Below are positions 35,054 to 43,178 of a stretch of 64,000 bases of DNA, piece by piece (positions within the stretch are counted from its first letter, which is position 1; each line of letters starts with the position of its first letter). The position numbers and the translations under genes are program-made. The DNA is from Lentzea xinjiangensis (GTDB lineage Bacteria > Actinomycetota > Actinomycetes > Mycobacteriales > Pseudonocardiaceae), in the NCBI RefSeq assembly GCF_900110955.1, contig NZ_FOFR01000006.1, forward strand, positions 290,545 through 354,544. Direction: 5' to 3'. Under the pieces are notes generated by a model. That model was given only the letters and a program-made list of their open reading frames with translations, was not told the origin of the DNA and searched no databases.

Positions 35054-36526
35054 ATGGCACGAGTGACCGTGATCGGCGCCGGCATGGGCGGTCTCGCCGC
35101 GGCCGCGCGGCTCGCGCGCTCCGGGCACGACGTCACCGTGTGCGAGCAGGCGGCCGGCCACGGCGGCAAGCTCGGCACCCTGCGGCGCGACGGGTTCACC
35201 TTCGACACCGGGCCGTCGCTGCTGACGCTCCCGCACGTCTACCGCGACCTCTTCGCGGCCACCGGCGCACCGCTCGACGACCTCGTCGAGATCGTGCCGG
35301 TGGAGCCGACGTGCCGCTACCGCTTCCCCGACGGCTCCGAGCTCGACATGCCCCACGCCGAGGAGCAGGTGGAGGCCGCGCTCACCCGCGCGTTCGGGCC
35401 CGAGGCCGCCCGGCAGTGGCGTGCGGTCCTCACCGGCGCGGAGCGGCTGTGGGACCTCGTCGGCGAACCGGTGCTGCAGAACCCGCTGGGCGGGGTGCGC
35501 GACCTGGTGCGGCGGTCGGCGAGCGTCCGCGACCTGATGGCCATCGCGCCGTGGCGCACATTGCGCACGGTGGGGGAGCGCCGGCTGACGGATCCGCGGC
35601 TGCGCATGCTCCTCGACCGCTACGCCACCTACAGCGGCTCCGACCCCCGCCGCACGCCCGCGTTGATGACGGTGGTCCCGTTCATCGAGCAGCGGTTCGG
35701 CGGTTGGTACGTCCGCGGCGGGCTGCGCCGGCTCGGTGACGCCCTGTTCGGCCGCTGCGCCGACCTCGGCGTGCGGTTCCGCTTCGGCACGACGGTCACC
35801 GCGGTGGAGACCGGCGCCGGCGGGGTGACCGGGGTGCGGCTGGCCGACGGCGAGCTCCAGCGCGCCGACGTGGTGGTGTCCGATGTGGACGCCGAGCACC
35901 TGTACGGCGAGCTGCTCGCCGACCGGCGCTCGCGCCGTCCGCGCCGGATGCTGCGGAAGGCGCAGCCGTCGCTGTCCGGCTTCGTCCTGCTCCTCGCGCT
36001 GCGCGGGAGGACGCCTGGTCCGGCGCACCACCGCGTGCTGTTCCCCGCCGACTACGACGCCGAGTTCGACGCCATCTTCGGCCGCCGGCCGCGACCGGTG
36101 CCGGACCCCACCGTGTACGTGTGCGCGCCGGACGACCCCGCCGTCGCCCCGGAAGGCGACGAGGCGTGGTTCGTGCTGGTCAACGCGCCACGGCAGGGAG
36201 ACGTCGACTGGACGGCGCCCGGTCTCGCCGACTCCTACGCCGACCGGGTCCTGCGGGTGATGGCCGACCGCGGGCTGGACGTCCGGCACCGGATGCGCTG
36301 GCGCGAGGTCCGCACGCCCGCAGACTGGGCGCGCGACACGGGAGCGGTGGGCGGGTCGATCTACGGCTCGTCGTCCAACGGGCCGCGCACGGCCCTGCTG
36401 CGGCCGGCCAACCGCGCCCCGGTGCCCGGCCTCTTCCTCGTCGGCGGCTCGGCCCACCCCGGCGGCGGACTGCCGCTCGTGGCGATGTCAGCGCAGATCG
36501 TCGCCCGCCTGGTGGGACCGGCCTGA
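35054..36526 (+). CDS. phytoene desaturase family protein (CrtI/CrtD-type)
   Basis: 490 residues. N-terminal VTVIGAGMGGLAAAARLARSGHDVTVCEQ (FAD), FDTGPSLLTLP, and the C-terminal signature SIYGSSSNGPRTALLRPANRAPVPGLFLVGGSAHPGGGLP of CrtI-type enzymes. It could desaturate phytoene or introduce the 3',4' double bond next to the hydrated end group (CrtD role). Adjacency to cruF/cruG favours the latter, but the sequence alone does not decide. Its end overlaps the convergent phosphatidyltransferase gene by 39 bases. Confidence 0.85.
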   Translation: MARVTVIGAGMGGLAAAARLARSGHDVTVCEQAAGHGGKLGTLRRDGFTFDTGPSLLTLPHVYRDLFAATGAPLDDLVEIVPVEPTCRYRFPDGSELDMPHAEEQVEAALTRAFGPEAARQWRAVLTGAERLWDLVGEPVLQNPLGGVRDLVRRSASVRDLMAIAPWRTLRTVGERRLTDPRLRMLLDRYATYSGSDPRRTPALMTVVPFIEQRFGGWYVRGGLRRLGDALFGRCADLGVRFRFGTTVTAVETGAGGVTGVRLADGELQRADVVVSDVDAEHLYGELLADRRSRRPRRMLRKAQPSLSGFVLLLALRGRTPGPAHHRVLFPADYDAEFDAIFGRRPRPVPDPTVYVCAPDDPAVAPEGDEAWFVLVNAPRQGDVDWTAPGLADSYADRVLRVMADRGLDVRHRMRWREVRTPADWARDTGAVGGSIYGSSSNGPRTALLRPANRAPVPGLFLVGGSAHPGGGLPLVAMSAQIVARLVGPA

Positions 36527-37210
36527 CGCCACCGGGTCCGCCCACGGCCGGCCCGTGAGCTCGCGCCGGATGCCGGCCGCGAGCTGGCCGAACCCGACCG
36601 CGGCGCACCCGGCCCACACCAGGGCCGACACGGCCGCCCAGCTCCACCCGGTGCCGGGCGTGCCACCCGGAGCGAGACCCGCGCCGGCACACGCGACCGC
36701 GACCACGATCACCCTGGTCGGGCGCTCCGCCGCGGTGATCGCACCCGCCGACGTCATCCCGACGCCCTGGGCCTTCGCCCGCGCGTACTCGTGCAACAGC
36801 ACCGCCGCACCGATCGCGGCGCACCACCACACCTCGGCGCCGAGGACGAGCAGGACCAGCACCAGGGAGAGGTCCGACAGCCGGTCGGCGACGGCGTCCA
36901 CCACGGCGCCCAGCGGCCGCACCCGGCCCGTGCGCAGGGCGACCGCGCCGTCCAGCCCGTCGAGCACCCCGGCCGACACGACCAGCAGCAGCGCCAGCAG
37001 AGGCCACCGGCCGCCCCCGCCGGCGGCGGCGACCGCGCCGCCCGCGACGAGAACGCCGGCCGCCGACACCAGGTCGGGGTGAACGCGGTCCAGGGGCCGG
37101 GCCAGCGCGTGCACGAGCCGCAGCCAGCCGACGACGAGCCTGCTGGCGGACACGTCCTCACCGTGCAGCCGGGACCAGCCGGCAACTGGGTTCACCTCGT
37201 CACCGGTCAC
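36488..37210 (-). CDS. CDP-alcohol phosphatidyltransferase family protein
   Basis: 240 residues with about six membrane segments. The signature runs D84-G-L-D87-G88-A-V-A91-L92 ... G101-A-V-V-D105-A-V-A-D109. All four metal-binding Asp are present, but the Arg expected after A91 is Leu92 (an Arg follows at 93). The family makes phospholipids from CDP-diacylglycerol or CDP-alcohols; the acceptor is not evident. The GTG start at 37210 is six bases behind a TACCGT -10, a leaderless arrangement. Confidence 0.8.
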   Translation of the reverse strand: MTGDEVNPVAGWSRLHGEDVSASRLVVGWLRLVHALARPLDRVHPDLVSAAGVLVAGGAVAAAGGGGRWPLLALLLVVSAGVLDGLDGAVALRTGRVRPLGAVVDAVADRLSDLSLVLVLLVLGAEVWWCAAIGAAVLLHEYARAKAQGVGMTSAGAITAAERPTRVIVVAVACAGAGLAPGGTPGTGWSWAAVSALVWAGCAAVGFGQLAAGIRRELTGRPWADPVASGRSHQAGDDLR

Positions 37211-37216
37211 GCCACC

Positions 37217-37222
37217 ACGGTA
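37217..37222 (-). promoter_or_regulatory. -10 element of a leaderless promoter
   Basis: TACCGT on the minus strand (TANNNT) with a six-base gap to the GTG at 37210. No ribosome binding site is present. Confidence 0.4.
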
Positions 37223-37227
37223 GGCCG

Positions 37228-38118
37228 ATGGGTGACATCGCGCAGGTTCGGGTAGTCCCGATCATGCACGTACTCCGCGCCGTGGCGGCGGCCACGGGAA
37301 GCGCGCTGCGCGGCCGGGACCTCCTGCTGTGGGCCGCGGGCCTGACGTTCTTCGCGGGACTCGGCCTGGTGCCGATGTTGTTGCTCGCCCTGCGCGGAGT
37401 GGCGCTGTTGTTCGGCCCGGCACTCGTGACCGACGGTGCGCGGGCGCTCGGCGGGTCACTGCCGCGGGCCCACGACCCCACCGCCGCGCTGGTGAGCCTG
37501 GCCGAGGCGGCGACGACCGCGTCCTGGCCGCTGCTCGCCGCGGCGCTGCTGCCCGCGACGCTCTACGGCGAGGGACTGCGCCGGGGCCTGGGGCAGGCGG
37601 CCGGGGAACGGGTGACCAGGTGGACCGGCTGGGCCGGCCGGATCGCGTTCCTGCCGGTGCTCGTGCTGGCGCCCCTGCTGGTCGCGCTGCCCCTGGCGTT
37701 CACGCCGGTGGTCGCCCCGCTGTACGCGGCAGGGGGCTGGTCCACCGCGCTGGGGGTCGTGCTGTCGTTCCACCTGGACCTGGTGGGGGTCTGCGCGACC
37801 GTCGGCCTGGTGTTCGCCTTCGTGGGACCGGTCGAGCTGCCGATGAGGACGGTCCTCGTGGCCGCGGTCGCCGTCGGCGCGGTGCTCACCGGCTTCCTGC
37901 ACGGGTTCGTGCTGTTCCTCGCGATCCCCGTGGACTGGGCCATTCCCTACGGCGGCCTGGCCGTTCCGGGCGGGGTGGCCGCGCTCGGGCTGTGGCTGTT
38001 CCTGCTGCACGCCCTGCTGCTCTTCGGTTACCGGGCCACGCTCAGCACGCACGACGTGCTCGGCGGAGGCGTCCGCGAGGAGCGCGGCGAACCCGCCCGC
38101 GAGCACAGCAGCCACTAG
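37228..38118 (+). CDS. YihY/virulence factor BrkB-type membrane protein
   Basis: 296 residues. Hydrophobic segments at about 30-60, 100-115, 135-165, 175-200, 205-235 and 245-270. GRDLLLWAAGLTFFAGLGLVPMLLLAL and ATLYGEGLRRGL are the recognisable YihY landmarks. Formerly called ribonuclease BN, the family has no established activity. A second in-frame ATG at 37264 is a possible start. It is divergent from the CDP-alcohol gene and overlaps the convergent methyltransferase by four bases. Confidence 0.7.
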   Translation: MGDIAQVRVVPIMHVLRAVAAATGSALRGRDLLLWAAGLTFFAGLGLVPMLLLALRGVALLFGPALVTDGARALGGSLPRAHDPTAALVSLAEAATTASWPLLAAALLPATLYGEGLRRGLGQAAGERVTRWTGWAGRIAFLPVLVLAPLLVALPLAFTPVVAPLYAAGGWSTALGVVLSFHLDLVGVCATVGLVFAFVGPVELPMRTVLVAAVAVGAVLTGFLHGFVLFLAIPVDWAIPYGGLAVPGGVAALGLWLFLLHALLLFGYRATLSTHDVLGGGVREERGEPAREHSSH

Positions 38119-38846
38119 TCGCGCACGTCGTCCGCGCGCTTCGCGAGGTAGACGGTGTTCGTGGAGTTCCGGTCCTGCAAGGGGTTGCGGAAGCTGACGA
38201 CCTCGGCCCGGACGCCGGTGAAGATCGCGGCGAGCGTGGCGGTGAACTCCGCCTCGGGCGGCTCGTTGGACCACAGCGCGAACACCCCGCCGGGACGGAG
38301 CAGGCCGGCGAGGCGCCGCAGGCCCTCCGGCTCGTAGAAGTCGGCGTTGCCGGGGTGCAGCAGGTGCCGCGGCGAGTGGTCGATGTCGACGACGATCGCG
38401 TCGAACCGCCTGCCGGCCGCCGCCGGGTCGAAGCCCTCGCCCGAGCGCAGCATGGCGAAGAAGTCGCCGTGGACCAGCCGGCAGCGCGGGTCGCCCGCCA
38501 GCGCCTTCCCGGCCGGGATGAGCCCCTGCCGGTGCCAGTCGATCACCTCGCCGAGGGCGTCGACGACGACCAGCGCACCCACGCGCGGGTCTTCCAGCAC
38601 CGTTCGCGCCGTGTAGCCGAGCCCGAGGCCACCCACGACGACCTGGAGGTCGTCCCGCGGCAGTTCGGCGAGCGCGAGCCGGGCCAGCTCGACCTCGGCG
38701 ACGGTGAACAGGCTGGACATCAGGAACTCGTCGTTGAGCTTGATCTCGTGGATCTCCTCGCCGCTGCCGGGGTCGAGCCGCCGGCGCAGGGTGAGCTCGC
38801 CCAACGGGGTCCGGCGCCAGTCGAGTTCCTGGAAACGTGCGCTCAT
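38115..38846 (-). CDS. spermidine synthase-like SAM-dependent protein
   Basis: 243 residues. Rossmann-type core: LQVVVGGLGLGYTARTVLEDPRVGALVVVDALGEVIDWHRQGL, then GDFFAML, FDAIVVDIDHSPRHLLHP and LLRPGGVFALWSN. This is the spermine/spermidine synthase superfamily without a membrane domain. The methyl- or aminopropyl-acceptor is unknown. No signal peptide. Ends overlap the YihY gene by four bases. Confidence 0.8.
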   Translation of the reverse strand: MSARFQELDWRRTPLGELTLRRRLDPGSGEEIHEIKLNDEFLMSSLFTVAEVELARLALAELPRDDLQVVVGGLGLGYTARTVLEDPRVGALVVVDALGEVIDWHRQGLIPAGKALAGDPRCRLVHGDFFAMLRSGEGFDPAAAGRRFDAIVVDIDHSPRHLLHPGNADFYEPEGLRRLAGLLRPGGVFALWSNEPPEAEFTATLAAIFTGVRAEVVSFRNPLQDRNSTNTVYLAKRADDVRD

Positions 38847-38972
38847 GCGTCAGCTCCGTGGTGGGGGAGAACAGCGGAAGGCCGAGCCGCGCCCGTCCGG
38901 GCGGGGTCTCGCGCCTGCCGTCGCAGTGTGCCCGAGGTCCTCCGGTGGGGTGCGGCCGCCCCGCGGCCACCT

Positions 38973-39794
38973 TCAGGTGATCGGCGCGGGGTTCGCCCGA
39001 GTCCAGTCGTCGACGTGGAAGGGCGAGCCTCCGTGCACGCCCGGCGTGGCGGTGGACGCGTGGGCGAGCACTCCGGCCGGCACCTGTCCGTCGGTCAGCC
39101 CCAGCCGGTCGCGGTAGTCCGCCGCGAACGCCGTGGCCACGTCCTCGGCGGTCAGCGCGGGAACGTGGTCGGCCAGGCCTCCGATGGAACTCTGCCGCAG
39201 GTCGTAGCCGAGCGCGTCCGACACGCCGGTCAGCACGGCGCGCACCCGTTCCGAGACGACCACCTGCACGACCGTGCTGAACAGGGAACCGGTGGCGGTG
39301 ACGCGTTGCGCCGAGCCCACGACCTTCGTGACACCTCCGACGTTGATGCTGAACTCGCCGGGGCAGTACTCGCCCGCCACCTCGCCGACCCTGGCGTCGA
39401 CGTCACCGAGCGAGCGCAGCACCCGCGCGTGCTCGCGGGCGTTGCCGGCGAAGGTCGAGCGGCCCGCCCGGCGGAGGTCAGAGGCGCTGTCGAGGTGGTC
39501 GATCACGACGGCGCCGTCGTCGTAGGCGACCATCCGCCCGCCCGGCGACCGGACCACCGCCTCGAATCCCGCCGAGCGGGCGAGCTCGGTGGCCGCGGCG
39601 ATGCCGGGGGAGCGGAGGTCCCGTGCGCTGAAGGCGACCGTCGGACCGTGCGGCACGTAGACGTGGACGAGCTGCGACCACCTCCGGGCGGGTGCGCGCA
39701 GCAACAGCGCCGGAACCACCAGTTCGGTGACCGCGCTCCCGGCGCTCCCGGACAGCAGCAGCCGGGCGTGGCCGGCGTCGTTCGCAGTGGGCAC
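38973..39794 (-). CDS. lipoate-protein ligase A-like protein
   Basis: 273 residues from the GTG at 39794. BPL/LPL catalytic core: RSPGGRMVAYDDGAVVIDHL, then CPGEFSINVGGVTKVVGSAQRVT, which contains the lysine that contacts lipoyl-AMP, and GSLFSTVVQV. Family members attach lipoate or octanoate to E2/H proteins, or catalyse related acyl transfer. No lipoyl-domain gene is adjacent. The first 50 residues (ELVVPALLLRAPARRWSQLVHVYVPHGPTVAFSARD) are typical of the divergent actinobacterial subgroup. Confidence 0.75.
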   Translation of the reverse strand: MPTANDAGHARLLLSGSAGSAVTELVVPALLLRAPARRWSQLVHVYVPHGPTVAFSARDLRSPGIAAATELARSAGFEAVVRSPGGRMVAYDDGAVVIDHLDSASDLRRAGRSTFAGNAREHARVLRSLGDVDARVGEVAGEYCPGEFSINVGGVTKVVGSAQRVTATGSLFSTVVQVVVSERVRAVLTGVSDALGYDLRQSSIGGLADHVPALTAEDVATAFAADYRDRLGLTDGQVPAGVLAHASTATPGVHGGSPFHVDDWTRANPAPIT

Positions 39795-40042
39795 ACCGCG
39801 ATTCTCGCCCACGGCCCACCGGGCCCGTCCGGTGCCGGTGCTCACCGGGTCGCGAGGCCCGCGGCCGGCATGCCGAACGGGACCTCGTCCGTCCACCCGC
39901 CGGGTGTGCTCGACGCGATGAAACCCGGCCGTGTCAGCGGTTCCGCCGGGCACCGGTGAGAAGTCGTGGCCGGTTCCGGCGTCACGTTCGCCGCTCAGCG
40001 GACGACCTACGGGGTGTGGCCACGGAGAGGAAGGTCGTTTCC

Positions 40043-41244
40043 ATGACTCGGACCGGTGCGGACGTGCACGAGCTCGGCGAGGGCACCCCGCCGGTGATCG
40101 GCGAGGTCGAGCGGATCGCGGCGCACACCGATCCCGTCGTCCGCAACCTCCGGATCACCCACTGCTACCACCTGCTGTCACAGGCGCTGGCGGCGCGCAC
40201 CGGCGGGGCGGCGAACTGGTGCACCTTCGCGGTGTGGGCGTCCAAGCAGGTGGGGCAGACGATCCGGCGGGAGGACCTGGCGCGCACGGTGACCCGCCTG
40301 CTGAAGTCCTCGCCGGAGGTGACCGCGGGCATCGGCCTGCTGGTGCGCGGTCTGCGGCGGGGTGTTCCGCGGGAGGTGCTGGACCGCGCCCACGGCGTGG
40401 TGCGCGAGGCGGTGGTGGCGACCGCGCGGCTCGACGACGTCAGTGCCGCGGCGGCACGGGGGAACCTCAAGGTCTTCGAGGAGGTCGCGCGCGAGTTCGC
40501 CCGCTTCCTGGCCGAGTTCCCCGGCGGTGCGGCGTCCGGTGCGGACGAGCGGCGGATCCGGGAGTTCTGCGCCCCGGTGAGCCGCCGGAGGGGCAGCGCT
40601 ACCTCCGGCAGGCCTTCACCCGCTACCACCGGGCGATGACCACCGGCGAGGAGAAGCAGCGCGCCGAGTTGTTGTTGCTGGCCAACGTCGAGGTGGGGCT
40701 GCACGAGCAGACGCGGTTGCAGCCGGAGATCGCCGCGGCCATGCAGGCGCCGGTGGTCGACCCCCGCGAGCTCGAACGCCGCCTGTTCGAGCTGCTCCTG
40801 CCGGGCAACCGGGTGGTCAGGTGGCTGCGCCTGGCGCTGCTGACGGTGCTCGGCAGGCGCACCGCCGTGCGCCTCGCCGTGGAGCAGCTCGCCGAGCAGG
40901 CGCGCGCGGTGGTCCGCCGGGCGGTGACCCGGCACCTGATGACCCTCGCGCTGCCGGGCGGTGAGCTGCTCGACCTGAGCGACGACCTGCCGGCGACGTT
41001 CCCGCCGCTGCTCGCGGAGCTGTCCGACCCGGAGCTGCTGGCGCTGCTGGCGACCGTCGACCCGACCCCGGACAGCCCGGCCGGCACGGCCGCGCGGGAC
41101 TGGGCCGACCTGCCCGACCGGATGCACTACATCGCGGACATGTTCCGCTGCCACGCCCTGCGCGAGGACCTGCTCGGCCCGCCGTTCACCGCCGAGCAGG
41201 TCGAGGCCCTCTCCGCCGGGCGCCGGCCGGGCGGAGACCTCTGA
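40043..41244 (+). pseudogene. conserved helical protein of about 400 residues, split by a frameshift
   Basis: Frame one (40043 to about 40575) starts MTRTGADVHELGEG behind GGAGAGGAAGG and continues through THCYHLLSQALAARTGGAANWCTFAVWAS to REFCAP. Frame two continues GEPPEGQRYLRQAFTRYHRAM and runs to 41244. One missing base in the C/G run at 40572-40577 restores a continuous protein. It is almost entirely helical, with one weakly hydrophobic segment, and lacks a signal peptide. I do not recognise the family. Real mutation and homopolymer sequencing error are equally possible. Confidence 0.65.
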
Positions 41245-41689
41245 CCCGCGGTGGCGGCCAGGCGCTCGTGACCCGTACGGCGCGCTGGCCGCCATGTGGT
41301 CGCGCCGCACGGTCACCTCGGCTCGAGTGCTGCCGAGGACCGGGCCACGCGGAGCCGCCGCCCGAACCACGGCGCCGAGCGCCACGGCTTCACCGGTGCG
41401 CCGGTTCCACACCACCTGATCCCACACCACCCTCCCGGATCCTGTTGCAGGACAACGAGAATGCTGATCCTGAACGAGATCGTCGCCGCACGAGCCGAGC
41501 GCCGTCCACCTCACACGAAGGCCTCACACCTGTCAGGTGCGCACCGGGACGACGCTGTTCACGAACGGACAGGTGTTGTGTCATGGGTTGACCGCTCCGG
41601 CCTGTTTGTTGCACCTTGAGAGCGCTCTCATGTTCGTCGCCTCCGGCAACGGGGCCGGTGGCGATCCCTGCACGGACAAGGAGAAGAGC
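41245..41689. other. 445-bp intergenic region with protease promoter and palindrome
   Basis: No gene is supported. TTGACC at 41588 is a -35 candidate, but the -10 is not clear. The 14-bp palindrome at 41617-41630 lies about 60 bp before the start of the protease. Confidence 0.45.
41617..41630. promoter_or_regulatory. LacI-type 14-bp palindrome
   Basis: TGAGAGCGCTCTCA is a perfect palindrome. It differs at two symmetric positions from the CebR operator TGGGAGCGCTCCCA that controls cellulase genes in streptomycetes. Its place upstream of a secreted protease suggests control by a sugar-responsive LacI repressor. Confidence 0.5.
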
Positions 41690-42823
41690 ATGCGGTTGAC
41701 CCTGCCCAGAATCGTGCCGGCGCTGGCGCTCGCGCTGGTCGGAACCACCCTCGTCACGCCGTTGCCGGCGTCGGCGAAGGAGATGTCTCCCGGGCTGCTT
41801 CCGGCGATGAGCTCGGCGTTCGGGCTGACCGAGCAGCAGGCGAGACTGCGCCTGGAGAAGGAGCAGCGCGCGTCGGTGATCGCGCCGCGGGCGGAGGCGG
41901 AGGCCGGCACCGCGTACGCGGGGAGCTGGTTCGACCAGGCGCAGAACCGGCTGGTCGTCGCCGTGACCGACCAGGCGGCCGCGCGCCGCGTCGAGGCCAC
42001 CGGCGCGGTCTCGAAGGTCGTCGGCCGCTCGGCGGGATCGATGGCCGCGCACAAGAACCGCCTCGACGCGCTGTCCGCCGCCGGCGCGGTGCCGTCCGCC
42101 GTGGCGAGCTGGCACCCGGACCCGCGGTCCGGCACCGTCGTCGTGAACGTCGAGCCGGGCAAGCAGACCGGCGAGGTCGCGGCGTTCCTGGACAAGGCGC
42201 GCCAGTTCGGCGCCATCACCGTCAACACGGCGGGTGTCCAGCAGCCCGAGCCGTTCGCGGCGGGCACGGTCGGCGGCGACCCCTACTACACCGGCAACGT
42301 CCGGTGCTCCATCGGCTTCTCCGTCCACGGCGGCTACGTCACGGCGGGCCACTGCGGCGGCAACGGACAGGCGGTGTACGGCTGGGACCGCTCCTTCCAG
42401 GGCAACTTCGCCGGCTCCTCGTTCCCCGGCAACGACTACGCGTGGGTGCGCGTCGGCGGCGGCTGGTGGACCGTGCCCGTCGTGCTCGGCTGGGGCACCG
42501 TGAGCGACGTGCTCGTGCGCGGCTCGTGGGAAGCCCCGATCGGCACCTCCGTCTGCCGCTCCGGCTCGACGACCAGGTGGCACTGCGGTGTGATCCAGAG
42601 CCGCAACGAGACCATCCGCTACGCGCAGGGCGACGTGCACCAGATGGCGGGCACGAGCGTCTGCGCCGAGGGCGGCGACTCCGGCGGCTCGTTCATCACC
42701 GGTGACCAGGCCCAGGGTGTCACCTCCGGCGGCTACGGCAACTGCTCCAGCGGTGGCCGCACGTGGTTCCAGCCGATCAACGAGATCCTCGGCGTCTACG
42801 GGCTGAGCCTGCACACCGCGTAG
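41690..42823 (+). CDS. secreted S1E serine protease (streptogrisin/alpha-lytic type) with propeptide
   Basis: 377 residues. Signal peptide about 1-29, then a roughly 160-residue alpha-lytic-type propeptide (LTEQQARLRLEKEQ, NRLVVAVTDQAAAR, SGTVVVNVEP). The mature chymotrypsin-fold domain starts near AGTVGGDPYY. The triad is His221 in TAGHCG, Asp249 in GNDYAWV and Ser331 in GGDSGGS, with paired Cys. The enzyme would be an extracellular endopeptidase whose folding needs the propeptide. Confidence 0.92.
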   Translation: MRLTLPRIVPALALALVGTTLVTPLPASAKEMSPGLLPAMSSAFGLTEQQARLRLEKEQRASVIAPRAEAEAGTAYAGSWFDQAQNRLVVAVTDQAAARRVEATGAVSKVVGRSAGSMAAHKNRLDALSAAGAVPSAVASWHPDPRSGTVVVNVEPGKQTGEVAAFLDKARQFGAITVNTAGVQQPEPFAAGTVGGDPYYTGNVRCSIGFSVHGGYVTAGHCGGNGQAVYGWDRSFQGNFAGSSFPGNDYAWVRVGGGWWTVPVVLGWGTVSDVLVRGSWEAPIGTSVCRSGSTTRWHCGVIQSRNETIRYAQGDVHQMAGTSVCAEGGDSGGSFITGDQAQGVTSGGYGNCSSGGRTWFQPINEILGVYGLSLHTA

Positions 42824-42839
42824 GCGGGACCACCAGCGG

Positions 42840-42878
42840 GACCGAAGCCGGCCGGGGCACGTGCGGCCGGCTTCGGTC
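42840..42878 (+). terminator. perfect 15-bp hairpin after the protease gene
   Basis: 42840-42854 pairs exactly with 42864-42878, nine-base loop containing CACGTG. It starts 17 bases after the stop. Confidence 0.75.
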
Positions 42879-43071
42879 GCTCGGCGGTCGGGACGGTGCC
42901 TGACCGAAGCGCGCCGACGGATCCGATCGTGCTGCCGCAAGCCCTGTTCGGCGGGGCAGCTCCCCGGCGCTGCCCCCCGGACGTCGTCATCGGCCAGTCC
43001 CGGTACGTCATCGCCGGGCAGCGCGGGCCGGAACGCAGGAACGGCTTCGACGGGGTTCGACCGCCGTGGTC

Positions 43072-43100
43072 GTCGAACACCGAACGGTCTCGTGTTCGAC
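43072..43100. promoter_or_regulatory. inverted repeat upstream of the CE2 esterase
   Basis: GTCGAACAC (43072-43080) and GTGTTCGAC (43092-43100) are exact inverted copies with an 11-base centre, about 80 bp before the start. TTCGA-type half-sites are repeated on both sides (43047-43063 and 43101-43110), making an outer imperfect repeat. Candidate operator. Confidence 0.4.
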
Positions 43101-43178
43101 CCCGTTCGAAGCTACGGTCGGGCCGGGGACGTTCCCCCCAACACGCACAGCCCGCAGCCGGCCGACGGAGGAACGCGA

